DNA of 54,407 bases from an uncultured Oscillospiraceae bacterium (lineage in GTDB: Bacteria > Bacillota > Clostridia > Oscillospirales > Ruminococcaceae): contig CASGAN010000008.1 in NCBI GenBank assembly GCA_949299455.1, positions 1 through 54,407 of the forward strand, given 5' to 3'. The position numbers and the translations under genes were made by a program. Below the pieces are notes generated by a model. The model was given only the letters and a program-made list of their open reading frames with translations, did no database searches and was not told the DNA's origin. This document shows positions 44,370 to 53,344 of the stretch, one piece after another (position 1 is the first letter of the stretch; every line of letters begins with the position of its first letter).

Positions 44370-45590
44370 TTACTGCATTGACTCATGATCCTCACGCAGC
44401 TGCGAAGGATCTACATCAATGACTTCGCGATCGTATTGAGGATACTGCGGCTGCACCGGCTGCTGGTACTGCGGCTGCACCGGCTGCTGGTACTGCGGCT
44501 GCACCGGCTGCTGATACTGCGGCTGCACCGGCTGCTGATACTGCGGCTGCACCGGCTGCTGGTACTGCGGCTGCACCGGCTGCTGGTACTGCGGCTGCAC
44601 CGGCTGCTGATACTGCGGCTGCACCGGCTGCTGGTACTGCGGCTGCACCGGCTGCCGGTGCTGCGGCTGCATCACAAGCTGTGGAGTTGGTTGTTTCAGC
44701 ACTGGTTCCACATGATTGCGGTAGCTTAGCAGCACCAATGCGATCAATACATAAAACACGATTGACAATACCGTGATAATCGCGGACGAAAGCGATAAAA
44801 ATTCAAGCTGATAATATCCTTGCAGGGTGAGGGCCAGCACAATAATCGTGAGACACGATGCAAGAATAAAATTCCACACAATCACAAACATCGAAACCGA
44901 ACCGGAACGAACACCTGTTGCGGCAGCATGACGGATCGCACTGATCGTACGCAGAAGAGCAATTTGATAAAACAATGTTGCAGATAATCCAATCAGAACA
45001 GCAACGATTGCAATCATGAACGGCCATACGTCTTCTTCTACTGCAATGACAATCAGCATCAGCAGGAACACAAACAAAAGCAATGCAAGCGCCAAAATTG
45101 TGAACGACATCAGCACAATAATGATGACATTCAAGATCGAAAGGCCGCCTGTTTTAATTTGCTCACCTTTACGCTTACAGGAAATATAAAACGCAAGAAG
45201 ACTTGAAACAATCAAAAACTGCGGCAGCATTGTTGCCAGATTGATCACAAGCGCAATGGCGTTTGCCATCTCCATGTTACTTACAATCCAAGAAGAAAGA
45301 TCCGTCATTCCAAGTGATCGGCTGATCTGATAAACGGTCTGTGCCATAGCATCTGGCATCAGCACCCAGTTGTACATCTGAATTCCCACGCTGATCAATA
45401 CAGAAAGCGCATAAACAAGAATTGCTGCAAGCAAAAGCGGCGAACCCACATATCGCCGAAACGTCTGCTTCCAATCCGCACGCTGTCCGTTGGCTGCAGA
45501 CTGCATAGAAGCAAACAAAGAAGCGCCGCAGTGCTGACAGTAAAAATCACTGTCCAGATTTGGTGTTCCGCATGCAGGACAATTTCTCAT
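44370..45590 (-). CDS. Zinc-ribbon multi-span membrane protein with Gln/Pro/Tyr tail repeat
   Basis: 406 residues. The N-terminus is a zinc ribbon, MRNCPACGTPNLDSDFYCQHCG, with two CxxC pairs. About six spans follow (LLLAAILVYALSVLISVGI, SFTILALALLLFVFLL and others). The last quarter is a cytoplasmic tail of nine QPQYQQPV-like octads, then acidic DREVIDVDPSQLREDHES. The zinc ribbon plus spans is a common architecture of unknown function. The tail is low complexity and may bind partners or phase-separate. It has its own promoter. Confidence 0.87.
   Translation of the reverse strand: MRNCPACGTPNLDSDFYCQHCGASLFASMQSAANGQRADWKQTFRRYVGSPLLLAAILVYALSVLISVGIQMYNWVLMPDAMAQTVYQISRSLGMTDLSSWIVSNMEMANAIALVINLATMLPQFLIVSSLLAFYISCKRKGEQIKTGGLSILNVIIIVLMSFTILALALLLFVFLLMLIVIAVEEDVWPFMIAIVAVLIGLSATLFYQIALLRTISAIRHAAATGVRSGSVSMFVIVWNFILASCLTIIVLALTLQGYYQLEFLSLSSAIITVLSIVFYVLIALVLLSYRNHVEPVLKQPTPQLVMQPQHRQPVQPQYQQPVQPQYQQPVQPQYQQPVQPQYQQPVQPQYQQPVQPQYQQPVQPQYQQPVQPQYQQPVQPQYPQYDREVIDVDPSQLREDHESMQ
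44445..44660. repeat. Nine 24-base tandem repeats coding QPQYQQPV
   Basis: Nine in-frame units of 24 bases, plus-strand form CTGCGGCTGCACCGGCTGCT followed by GGTA or GATA. The unit nearest the protein core is a diverged variant (QPQHRQPV). Near identity at DNA level means the count can change by slippage or recombination without a frameshift. Confidence 0.95.
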
Positions 45591-45638
45591 GATTCTTCAC
45601 TCCTTACCCATTCAAAAAGAATCGTATTTTCTATGCAA

Positions 45639-45667
45639 AGTGTATCATTTTGAAGCACTAAAGTCAA
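45639..45667 (-). promoter_or_regulatory. Promoter of the zinc-ribbon membrane protein gene
   Basis: Minus strand TTGACT (45662-45667), 17-base spacer, TACACT (45639-45644), just after the gtrA-like stop. Confidence 0.75.
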
Positions 45668-45673
45668 TAGAAT

Positions 45674-46120
45674 CTATGTTTTTTCATCAGGATTCACGCT
45701 TTTTCGACGCCGAAATGCAAAAAAGCGCTGTCCGAGATAATTGAGGATTGTATAAAGACCCATTCCGGCAATCATTGCTGTACGTTCCGACCATTCAGGC
45801 GTCAAAACACCGGAAAATATAGTTTTTGCAAGCGGTTTGGCAAGGCTGTATGCAATCACATAGCATACAGCGACATTCACGGCAAAACGCAATGCAGCCA
45901 GTATGGGATTTGCATTGCTTTTAAACGTAAACCGGAAATTCAAAAAGAAACTGACCGCCGCACCTGCCACATAGGCAATCGCTGTTGCCGGCCAATAGGA
46001 CAAATGAAAGCCGTCATACAGCAAAAACATCAGCACAGCGCTCAGCGCCGTGTTAAGCACTCCGACCAGCAAAAAGCGGACAAACGAATGCGAAGCGATC
46101 TCCTTACCGTTCATGTTCAT
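45674..46120 (-). CDS. GtrA-family membrane protein
   Basis: 148 residues with four spans: SFVRFLLVGVLNTALSAVLMF, ATAIAYVAGAAVSFFLNFRF, AVNVAVCYVIAYSLA and MIAGMGLYTILNYLGQRFFAF. GtrA proteins help move or flip lipid-linked sugars made by a partner GT2 enzyme. It overlaps the GT2 gene by 17 bases, which supports that partnership. No gtrC-like glucosyltransferase is in view. Confidence 0.92.
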   Translation of the reverse strand: MNMNGKEIASHSFVRFLLVGVLNTALSAVLMFLLYDGFHLSYWPATAIAYVAGAAVSFFLNFRFTFKSNANPILAALRFAVNVAVCYVIAYSLAKPLAKTIFSGVLTPEWSERTAMIAGMGLYTILNYLGQRFFAFRRRKSVNPDEKT

Positions 46121-47069
46121 CCTCTTCTTCCAAAAAGCGTGCGATCAAAAAACGCGGACGGTCCTTGACTTCCATATAAATTTTTCCGATATATTCGCCG
46201 ACCACGCCGATGGCAAGCATCAAAAGTCCACCGATCGCCCAGATGCTCACAATCAAACTCGCCCAACCGGATACAGTCTGTCCCAAAAAGAATTCGGCGA
46301 TAAAAATAATCGACATGAGAATACTTACAAAGAACAGCAAAAACCCGAGTGCACTGATCATCCGGATCGGTTTGGTGCTCAGCGAAGTAATTCCTTCAAA
46401 CGCGAACGACAGCATTTTTTTGAGCGGATATTTGCTTTCGCCCGCAAACCGCTCATGGCGTTCGTATAAAACGGTATCGGTTCGATAGCCGATCATGGGA
46501 ACAAGGCCGCGCAGAAAAAGATTGACCTCCCGAAACTGTGCAAGTCCGTCAAGTGCACGCCGGCTCATCAGCCGATAATCCGCATGATTAAATACCGTTT
46601 TTGCACCAAGTCGGTTCATCAGACGGTAAAATGCTTCTGCGGTTATCCGTTTGAAAAACGAATCTTTTTTCCGGCTGTTGCGCACGCCATATACAATGTC
46701 ACAGCCTTCGTGATATTTTTGGATCATTTCATCCATCGCATCAATGTCATCCTGCAAATCGGCATCCATGGAAATCACCATATCCGCATGTGTCTTCACC
46801 GTCAAAAGACCCGCAAGCAACGCGTTTTGATGGCCGCGGTTTCGGCTTAGATCAATTCCTGTAAACACCGGATCTGCCGCATGAAGATCGCAGATGATCT
46901 GCCATGTATGATCCGCCGAGCCGTCATTTACAAAGGCAATACGGCTGTCTTTTGCAATCTGTCCGCTTTGCATAAGTGCGGTATATTTTTCCCGCAGGCG
47001 GTGTGCCGTTTCCGAAAGCACTTCCTCCTCGTTATAACACGGAATCACCGTAAACAATCTGTTCTTCAT
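46104..47069 (-). CDS. Family 2 glycosyltransferase (polyprenyl-phosphate sugar transferase type)
   Basis: 321 residues. The GT2 catalytic domain has FTVIPCYNEEEVL, IAFVNDGSADHTW and VISMDADLQDDIDAM with the metal-binding DxD-like residues; two C-terminal spans follow (ISALGFLLFFVSILMSIIFI, LIVSIWAIGGLLMLAIGVVG). This is the layout of DPM1/GtrB-like enzymes that put a sugar on polyprenyl phosphate. The start at 47069 follows GGGAGG; the frame is open to 47114. It overlaps the GtrA gene. Confidence 0.93.
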   Translation of the reverse strand: MKNRLFTVIPCYNEEEVLSETAHRLREKYTALMQSGQIAKDSRIAFVNDGSADHTWQIICDLHAADPVFTGIDLSRNRGHQNALLAGLLTVKTHADMVISMDADLQDDIDAMDEMIQKYHEGCDIVYGVRNSRKKDSFFKRITAEAFYRLMNRLGAKTVFNHADYRLMSRRALDGLAQFREVNLFLRGLVPMIGYRTDTVLYERHERFAGESKYPLKKMLSFAFEGITSLSTKPIRMISALGFLLFFVSILMSIIFIAEFFLGQTVSGWASLIVSIWAIGGLLMLAIGVVGEYIGKIYMEVKDRPRFLIARFLEEEDEHER

Positions 47070-47120
47070 CCGATCCTCCCTAAAAATTGTTATTCTATTC
47101 AAAGTATACCGCAATCTTTT

Positions 47121-47157
47121 TAAAAATGCACGACCTTTTTTTGAAAAAGCCGTGCAT
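47121..47157 (-). terminator. Terminator after the intact D,D-carboxypeptidase
   Basis: Minus strand ATGCACG (47151-47157), long loop, CGTGCAT (47126-47132), then TTTTT. A possible GT2 promoter (GTGCAT, 17 bases, TATACT at 47103-47108) overlaps its 3' arm. Confidence 0.75.
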
Positions 47158-47176
47158 TGTTTCTCATTTTATTCAT

Positions 47177-48514
47177 TTAAAGCCGATGCGCTGCAGCTGT
47201 TTTGCGGCGGCGTGCGCGCCGTGCTGCGCGCTTGCGTTTGACACTCTGCACATACCGATAGCGCAGATACAGTCCGACAATCATTATAAACAGCAGAATT
47301 AATAAAATAATCCACAGCGGATGAATGCCAAACCACGCAAGTCCGGACAGCCATTTCGGATACGGAAGCGCCTCCACAGATTCTTTTGCAACCAGTGTGA
47401 CCTCATCAATCACTTCGCCGTCACGAAGAACATTCATCGTTCCAAGCACGGTTTCGCCTGCTTTCACCGGCGCTTCCACCGATTCGTTCATTTGATAGGT
47501 GTATGTAAGCGTCTCATCAGGCGCAACCAGCACCTGACTGACCGTCTGCATCATTGCAGCAACTGTTTTTGCTTTTCCATGTATCACAGGCACTTCCTGC
47601 GAAAAATCATCCGGAACCGCCTCCGTCTGTGCGTATGTTTCAAACGCCCATTCATACAGCGCTTTCGAATCGGCATACGTCAAATTCGGGTTTCCGTATC
47701 CGGCAGGCGGCTGATCCAGATTGGCGCCCAGCACCACACACAGATATGTTTGTCCATCGCGCGTGGCTGTCGTACTCAAACACCGGCCCGCATTACCGGT
47801 ATACCCCGATTTTACACCGAAGGCATCCGGATAGTAATCCTCTTTATCGTCCGGGTCAAGCATTCCGATCGTATACGAAACGGTCCGCTGTGCACTTTTA
47901 TTCGTTGCAGGCAATACATAAGAAACATTTGAAATGACATCGCGAAACATTTCGTTTTTGAGTGCTTCTTCCGTTAAAATTGCCATATCACGCGCAGTGC
48001 TGTAATGATTTTCTGCATCGAGTCCATGCGCGTTGGCAAAATGGGTGTTCACCATGCCGAGCGACTGTGCCTTTTGGTTCATCAGATCAAAGAAACGATT
48101 AACATCACCGTTTCCGAAATACCACGCAAGTGCTGTTGCAGAATCACACGCACTTTTGATCATTGTTGCATAAATGAGCGACTGCACAGAAATCTGCTCG
48201 CCCTCCTGCAAATAAATCCGCGCACCGTTTTCAACAATTACATCCGTAAACAGCGACTGACTCGGAATGGTGACCATCGTATTTTCCGGATCGTCACACA
48301 TCTCGATCGCCAAAAGCACCGTCATCATTTTCGTAAGCGATGCAGGCGCCATGTGTGCATCCGCTTCCTTTTCAAACAGAACACGTCCCGTATTCAAATT
48401 GACAAAATACGCACTGCGGGAATAGATGGGCTGTGTATATTCAGCAGCCTGTGTCCCCATTGCAGACGCAAAAAAGATTGCCAGTGTCAAAGCAACTAGA
48501 ATAAACCGTTTCAT
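47177..48514 (-). CDS. D-alanyl-D-alanine carboxypeptidase, peptidase S11
   Basis: 445 residues: signal peptide (about 1-24), S11 catalytic domain, C-terminal beta domain, one span near 400-420 and a very basic tail (KRKRAARRARRRK). The catalytic motif is ASLTKMMT with Ser59 and Lys62; the second is IKSACDSA (Cys where PBP5 has Asn), the third GVKSGYTG. It trims the terminal D-Ala of peptidoglycan stem peptides at the outer membrane face. The start at 48514 follows GGAGAG. Its domain plan matches the inactive homologue at 27563. Confidence 0.95.
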   Translation of the reverse strand: MKRFILVALTLAIFFASAMGTQAAEYTQPIYSRSAYFVNLNTGRVLFEKEADAHMAPASLTKMMTVLLAIEMCDDPENTMVTIPSQSLFTDVIVENGARIYLQEGEQISVQSLIYATMIKSACDSATALAWYFGNGDVNRFFDLMNQKAQSLGMVNTHFANAHGLDAENHYSTARDMAILTEEALKNEMFRDVISNVSYVLPATNKSAQRTVSYTIGMLDPDDKEDYYPDAFGVKSGYTGNAGRCLSTTATRDGQTYLCVVLGANLDQPPAGYGNPNLTYADSKALYEWAFETYAQTEAVPDDFSQEVPVIHGKAKTVAAMMQTVSQVLVAPDETLTYTYQMNESVEAPVKAGETVLGTMNVLRDGEVIDEVTLVAKESVEALPYPKWLSGLAWFGIHPLWIILLILLFIMIVGLYLRYRYVQSVKRKRAARRARRRKTAAAHRL

Positions 48515-48548
48515 ACCTGCTCTCTCCATCTTTTTGTTTCTGATTCAA

Positions 48549-48578
48549 ATTATACCGAATCAAAAGAACGCTTGTCAA
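48549..48578 (-). promoter_or_regulatory. Promoter of the S11 carboxypeptidase
   Basis: Minus strand TTGACA (48573-48578), 18-base spacer, TATAAT (48549-48554): both boxes match consensus. Confidence 0.85.
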
Positions 48579-48593
48579 CAATTCGGAAAAAAC

Positions 48594-48622
48594 TTGACGA
48601 ATTTCGACAAGCATGATATTAT
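48594..48622 (+). promoter_or_regulatory. Promoter of the MATE exporter operon
   Basis: TTGACG (48594-48599), 17-base spacer, TATTAT (48617-48622), back to back with the carboxypeptidase promoter. Confidence 0.8.
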
Positions 48623-48679
48623 AAAATGTGGGATGCGAAAGCCTCCCTTTTATTTTTGTCAAAAAAAGGAGTGTGGCAT

Positions 48680-50047
48680 ATGTCGAATGAACTTGCCGAA
48701 AATAAGATGGGTGTCATGCCCGTTAATCGTTTGCTGATCACCATGTCGCTGCCGATCATGATTTCCATGCTGATTCAAGCGCTTTACAATATTGTAGACA
48801 GTATTTTCGTGGCGCAAATCAGCGAAAATGCCTTAACGGCGGTTTCACTCGCATTTCCGATTCAAAACCTCATCATTGCAGTCGCCACAGGCACCGGCGT
48901 CGGCATCAATGCCATGCTTTCCAAAAGCCTTGGCGAACAAGACAAAAAGAATGTCGATCTCGCAGCAAATAACGGTTTATTCCTGGCACTGTTAAGCTCC
49001 ATCGCTTTTATTTTCCTTGGAATTTTCGGTTCGAGATTATTCTTCCTGTCTCAAACACAGATTCCCGAGATTGTCGACATGGGCACCACCTATCTGACCA
49101 TCTGCTGTGTCTTTTCGTTCGGCGTCTTTTTCCAAATTACATTTGAGCGTTTGCTTCAGGCAACCGGACGCACACTGCTCACTATGATTACACAGTCAAC
49201 CGGTGCAATCATCAACATTATCCTTGACCCGATTATGATTTTCGGTTTACTCGGATTCCCGAAAATGGGCATCGCAGGTGCTGCGGCAGCTACTGTTATC
49301 GGACAGATTCTTGCAGCTCTCCTCTCAGTCTTTATCAACCATCACATGAACCACGAGGTAACTGTCCGTGTCCGCGGATTCCGCCCGCATGGCAAAACGA
49401 TCAAACGCATCTATTCCGTCGGTGTTCCGTCGATTATCATGGCATCGATTTCTTCCGTCATGACCTATGGCATGAATCTGATTCTGATTCGGTTTACCGA
49501 AACGGCAACCACTGTATTCGGCGTGTATTTTAAACTGCAAAGCTTTATTTTCATGCCGGTCTTTGGCTTAAACAACGGACTTGTTCCGATCGCCTCTTAT
49601 AACTACGGTGCACGCCGTCCAAAACGAATCAATGCGGCGATCAAATACAGCGTGATTTATGCGACCCTGTTAATGCTGATCGGTACTGTAGCGTTTCTGC
49701 TGATTCCGCAGACACTGCTGTCCATGTTCAACGCTTCCGAAAAGCTGATTGAAATCGGCGTGCCGGCACTGCGAATCATTTCCTTGAGCTTTTTGTTTGC
49801 CGGATTTGCAATTATTTGCAGTTCCGTGTTCCAGGCAATGGGCAACGGTATGCTCAGTCTTTATGTTTCGGTCGGCCGTCAGCTGATCGTCTTGCTCCCT
49901 GCGGCATTTTTGCTTGCACAAACCGGTGTGTTGAGCGCTGTTTGGTGGTCATTCCCGATCGCCGAGCTCATTTCGCTTACATTGAGTGCGTTGTTCTTAT
50001 CCCATGTCAAACGAACAAAAATCAATCCGCTTGCATCGCATGAATAA
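48680..50047 (+). CDS. MATE-family multidrug/sodium antiporter
   Basis: 455 residues with twelve spans. The MATE repeat is visible as PVNRLLITMSLPIMISMLIQALYN followed by VDSIFVAQISENALTAVSLAFP, split here only by position, and again in the second half at GVPSIIMASISSVMTYGMN and FGLNNGLVPIASYNYGA. These proteins export cationic drugs using Na+ or H+. AAAGGAG precedes the ATG at 48680; an ATG at 48626 is open but lacks a ribosome site. Confidence 0.93.
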   Translation: MSNELAENKMGVMPVNRLLITMSLPIMISMLIQALYNIVDSIFVAQISENALTAVSLAFPIQNLIIAVATGTGVGINAMLSKSLGEQDKKNVDLAANNGLFLALLSSIAFIFLGIFGSRLFFLSQTQIPEIVDMGTTYLTICCVFSFGVFFQITFERLLQATGRTLLTMITQSTGAIINIILDPIMIFGLLGFPKMGIAGAAAATVIGQILAALLSVFINHHMNHEVTVRVRGFRPHGKTIKRIYSVGVPSIIMASISSVMTYGMNLILIRFTETATTVFGVYFKLQSFIFMPVFGLNNGLVPIASYNYGARRPKRINAAIKYSVIYATLLMLIGTVAFLLIPQTLLSMFNASEKLIEIGVPALRIISLSFLFAGFAIICSSVFQAMGNGMLSLYVSVGRQLIVLLPAAFLLAQTGVLSAVWWSFPIAELISLTLSALFLSHVKRTKINPLASHE

Positions 50048-50101
50048 TCCCGTCATTTTCGCACATACTGTTTTTGCACCCAAGTGCAAAAGGAGGCGTT
50101 T

Positions 50102-50281
50102 ATGATGGCAAATTGCTGTAACCATGCAAACCAGAGCATTCGTTGTACCGTCAGTCAGTGTGCATATCACTGTCAGTCGAAGGATTACTGTTCGCTCGAT
50201 TCCGTCATGATCGGAACCCACGAAGCAAATCCGACGATGTGTGAGTGCATCGACTGTAAATCATTCGTTAAGAAATCGTAA
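50102..50281 (+). CDS. DUF1540 cysteine-rich small protein
   Basis: 59 residues with eight or nine cysteines: CCNHANQSIRCTVSQCAYHC then KDYCSLDSVMIG and CECIDCKSF, the DUF1540 pattern. The spacing suggests one or two bound metals, perhaps zinc. The function is unknown. AAAGGAGG precedes the ATG; the gene follows the MATE gene by 54 bases and is closed by a strong terminator. Confidence 0.88.
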   Translation: MMANCCNHANQSIRCTVSQCAYHCQSKDYCSLDSVMIGTHEANPTMCECIDCKSFVKKS

Positions 50282-50286
50282 GAAAG

Positions 50287-50327
50287 AGAGAACGAACGAT
50301 ATCCCGCATATCGTTCGTTCTCTTTTT
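50287..50327 (+). terminator. Terminator after the DUF1540 gene
   Basis: AGAGAACGAACGATAT, loop CCCGC, ATATCGTTCGTTCTCT, then T run: 16-pair perfect stem. Confidence 0.93.
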
Positions 50328-50362
50328 GACGTTTTTTGGCTTGTTTTGCCCTAAAACAACAC

Positions 50363-50392
50363 TTGTATCAGCCTCTGTCCATATGATATACT
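50363..50392 (+). promoter_or_regulatory. Promoter of the CNNM/CorC gene
   Basis: TTGTAT (50363-50368), 18-base spacer, TATACT (50387-50392). Confidence 0.7.
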
Positions 50393-50423
50393 CTTCTTAA
50401 TTTTATGAAGGAGGTTTTTTCTC

Positions 50424-51740
50424 ATGGACCCTGACCCTAACGGTCTTCAAATCGCGGCACAGTTACTGGTGTTGCTCTTATTAACACTGGTAAACGCTTT
50501 TTTTGCAGGTGCCGAAATGGCGGTCGTTTCTGTCAACAAATCAAAAATTCATTCGCTTGCACAAAAGGGAAACAAAAAAGCACAGTGTGTGGAACAGCTT
50601 TTTTCTGACTCCACAAAGTTTCTCTCCACCATTCAGGTGGCAATCACATTTGCCGGTTTTTTCTCGAGTGCTTCGGCGGCAACCGGTATTTCACAAATTC
50701 TCGGTCAGTGGCTTGCCGGTTTTTCCATTCCATACAGCGGTACGATTGCCGTTGTGGGTGTCACGCTCATCCTGTCGTATTTCACGCTGGTGTTCGGTGA
50801 GCTTGTACCAAAACGGATTGCATTAAAACGCGCCGATCAGTTCAGCATGATGACGGTTCGCCCGATCTTGTTCATTTCAAAAATTCTCTCTCCGTTTATC
50901 AAGCTTCTTTCAGTTTCCACAAACGGATTTCTGCGTTTGCTCGGCATGAAGCCTGACGAAGAGGAAGAACCGATCACAGAAGAGGAAATCCGCGCACAGC
51001 TTTTATCTGCGCAGTTTGACAATGATTCAAAGAAAATGATCAACTCGGTGTTCGCTTTTGATGACAAAACAGCAAGAGATGTCATGGTTCCCCGCCGAAA
51101 GGTTGTGGCAATCGATATCACACGCGAGCAAAACGATATGATCGCACGAATGATCGACAGCGGGTTCTCCCGCATTCCGGTTTACGAAGAGGATATTGAT
51201 AAAATCATCGGTGTCATCTACGTCAAAGACATCGCAAAACAGATTGTCAAAGGCGAAGCAGTTTCGCTGTCAGCACTCATTCGTCCGCCTTACTTCGTGC
51301 CTGACTCAAAACCGGCAAACATCCTGCTCAAAGAAATGCAGAATGCGCATGTACATATTGCCGTGCTGATTGACGAATACGGCGGTTTTTCCGGTATTGT
51401 CACCATCGAAGATCTTGCCGAAGAAATTGTCGGTCAGATTCAGGATGAAAACGATCATGCAATGCCTGATTTCACTAAAATCACTGATAATATCTACCGC
51501 GTTGTCGGAAACATGCCGCTCGAAGAATTATATAATGAGCTGGAACTTGAAGTTCCCGACACAAACTGTGACACCGTATCCGGTTTCATGATTGAACAGC
51601 TTGGATACATTCCTTCTGCACAGCAGCTTCCGATTATTACGCATGATACTGTTCGATTTGTAGCTGAACAGATGGACGGCAAGCATATCTCGATTGTCCG
51701 TGTGGAAAAAACAAACACAATACCAAGTGATACAGAATAA
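50424..51740 (+). CDS. Hemolysin-family protein: CNNM (DUF21), CBS pair, CorC_HlyC
   Basis: 438 residues. A DUF21/CNNM membrane domain with three or four spans comes first (LLVLLLLTLVNAFFAGAEMA, TIQVAITFAGFFSSASAATG, VTLILSYFTLVFGELVPKRIA). A CBS pair follows from about ITEEEIRAQL, with VMVPRRKVVAID and IGVIYVKDIAK, then a CorC_HlyC domain (GGFSGIVTIEDLAEEIVG). Proteins of this plan export Mg2+ or other divalent ions; CBS domains sense nucleotides. AAGGAGG precedes the ATG. Confidence 0.94.
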   Translation: MDPDPNGLQIAAQLLVLLLLTLVNAFFAGAEMAVVSVNKSKIHSLAQKGNKKAQCVEQLFSDSTKFLSTIQVAITFAGFFSSASAATGISQILGQWLAGFSIPYSGTIAVVGVTLILSYFTLVFGELVPKRIALKRADQFSMMTVRPILFISKILSPFIKLLSVSTNGFLRLLGMKPDEEEEPITEEEIRAQLLSAQFDNDSKKMINSVFAFDDKTARDVMVPRRKVVAIDITREQNDMIARMIDSGFSRIPVYEEDIDKIIGVIYVKDIAKQIVKGEAVSLSALIRPPYFVPDSKPANILLKEMQNAHVHIAVLIDEYGGFSGIVTIEDLAEEIVGQIQDENDHAMPDFTKITDNIYRVVGNMPLEELYNELELEVPDTNCDTVSGFMIEQLGYIPSAQQLPIITHDTVRFVAEQMDGKHISIVRVEKTNTIPSDTE

Positions 51741-51780
51741 CAAAACATCCCTGTCCGATACTGGACAGGGATGTTTTGTT
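51741..51780. terminator. Bidirectional terminator, CorC / SipW-type gene
   Basis: CAAAACATCCCTGTCC, loop GATACT, GGACAGGGATGTTTTG, between convergent genes. Confidence 0.93.
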
Positions 51781-51812
51781 ATATTCGGATGAATGAAAAC
51801 AATTTCATTCGA

Positions 51813-53300
51813 TTATCTGTTGTAATCTGTATCCTGGTATGCAGCAGCCGACGGATCTGCTTGATGGAATGTAACATTCTCCATGGTAAGACCAACGATT
51901 TCGGTCGGTTTCGGTACTTTCCGATACAGAATACCGGTACCTACACGGTTAATTACTGCATCCGAAATCTCGAGTGTACCGCTGTACTGAATGGTCGGGT
52001 TCGGTGCACCGGAAATTTTGTCTGTGGTAAATGTACCTCCTTTGATAACAACATGGCTCGACTCACTATTAAAATAGAGCGCGCGGCTGTACTGCGCGTT
52101 GACTGTAACGTTCTCCAGCACATTCTCGGGTGCATTCGAATAAACACCATAAGAATCCAGCACCGAAGCTGAACCCACATTGACAGTGACATCTTTCATA
52201 GAAAGAGATGCTTTTCCCATCATACTGTTCACCTGAATGGTCGGACCTTCTTGAGAAGCCGTATAGGTGCCGCCGTTCAACTGAACCGTTGCACCGTTTC
52301 CGCCATAAACAGCCCATCCCATAATGGAATCGGAGTCTACTTTAAAATCACTGCCGCCGTTGACAATCAGTGTGGCATTTTTATTTGCATACAGCGCGCC
52401 GTTCACCGTTCCGCTGCCGTAAACGGTCAGGGTTTTGCCTTCATCAGCTTTGACTGCATTTTTGCCGCCGTTGACTGTAAGGGTCTGGCCGTTTAAATAC
52501 AGTTTGGCATCATCGGAAAACACAATTTCGTCAGTCGTTGCGATATTCTGTGTCAGTCTGACGTTTTTACCTGCCTGCGCTGCTGCTTGCAGATCACTTG
52601 CATTGGAAACATCGATCACATCATATTCAGCATCACTGTCATATGAGCTGCTGCCGAATCCATCGGTTTCAAACGAATACTGTGCACCCAAAATGGTGAC
52701 ATCCGCAGAAAATGTCTCGTTCATATACTCGTTTGCTGCATCTTCATACATGCCGTACACCAGAATAAATGTAACAGTATCGCCGGTATTCACCAACGGA
52801 AGTTCGAGATTTTGCGCAAACGTCGAAAGCGTATTCATCGGACGTTTCTGGAAATTGCCTGTAACCTCGCCGTTTTCATTCACCTGCACAAAATCAAACC
52901 AAAGTGCATCTGTCAATCCACCCGATGTCTGAAACTGCAGTTTGATTTTTTGCGCAAGTGTTCCGCTGTTTTGAATTGTTAACAGCTTCGCAGAGGAAAC
53001 ACCCGGTTCCCAGTTCTGCTCAGAAATAATCGGTGCACTGTTTTCTTTCAGATTTCTCCCTGTTGCACTGAATACAAACGGATCTCCACCGTTGACATCT
53101 TTAATCTGAAAGCTCTGTCCGGTTCCATCTGTGCTCAAATCATACACATATGCATCCATCAGCAATGTGCCTGCTTGAATTGCATTATTTTTGTTGACAA
53201 CACCGTCTGTGAACCACGCAAATGTTGTTCCCAAAAGCATGGCTGCACTCAGCAGCAGCGACACAGCGCTGACAACCAATGAATGTTTTGTTTGTTTCAT
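51813..53300 (-). CDS. SipW-type signal peptide protein with parallel beta-helix
   Basis: 495 residues. The N-terminus, SLVVSAVSLLLSAAMLLGTTFAWFTDGVV, given here as its pattern, is a SipW-dependent (TasA/camelysin-like) signal; the mature part starts in a beta-sandwich with NAIQAGTLLMDAYVYDL. From about residue 220 a parallel beta-helix has short repeats, such as GKTLTVYGSGTVNG, ATLIVNGGSDFKV and ATVQLNGGTYTAS. TasA-like proteins form matrix fibres or bind the surface. No SipW peptidase gene is near. GGAGG marks the ATG at 53300. Confidence 0.88.
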   Translation of the reverse strand: MKQTKHSLVVSAVSLLLSAAMLLGTTFAWFTDGVVNKNNAIQAGTLLMDAYVYDLSTDGTGQSFQIKDVNGGDPFVFSATGRNLKENSAPIISEQNWEPGVSSAKLLTIQNSGTLAQKIKLQFQTSGGLTDALWFDFVQVNENGEVTGNFQKRPMNTLSTFAQNLELPLVNTGDTVTFILVYGMYEDAANEYMNETFSADVTILGAQYSFETDGFGSSSYDSDAEYDVIDVSNASDLQAAAQAGKNVRLTQNIATTDEIVFSDDAKLYLNGQTLTVNGGKNAVKADEGKTLTVYGSGTVNGALYANKNATLIVNGGSDFKVDSDSIMGWAVYGGNGATVQLNGGTYTASQEGPTIQVNSMMGKASLSMKDVTVNVGSASVLDSYGVYSNAPENVLENVTVNAQYSRALYFNSESSHVVIKGGTFTTDKISGAPNPTIQYSGTLEISDAVINRVGTGILYRKVPKPTEIVGLTMENVTFHQADPSAAAYQDTDYNR

Positions 53301-53326
53301 TTGAACATTCCTCCTTACTCCATTTT

Positions 53327-53338
53327 GTTCATATGAAC
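53327..53338. repeat. Palindrome near the start of the SipW-type gene
   Basis: GTTCATATGAAC, a perfect 12-base palindrome 27 bases before the ATG, between the -10 and the ribosome site. It could bind a repressor. Confidence 0.4.
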
Positions 53339-53344
53339 CAATCA

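Noticed and set aside
44445-44660. CRISPR-like array
   Set aside because: Units are directly adjacent with no unique spacers and are in frame within a protein.
47103-47131. GT2 promoter GTGCAT-17-TATACT as a firm feature
   Set aside because: The -35 is poor and falls in a terminator arm; mentioned only in the terminator entry.
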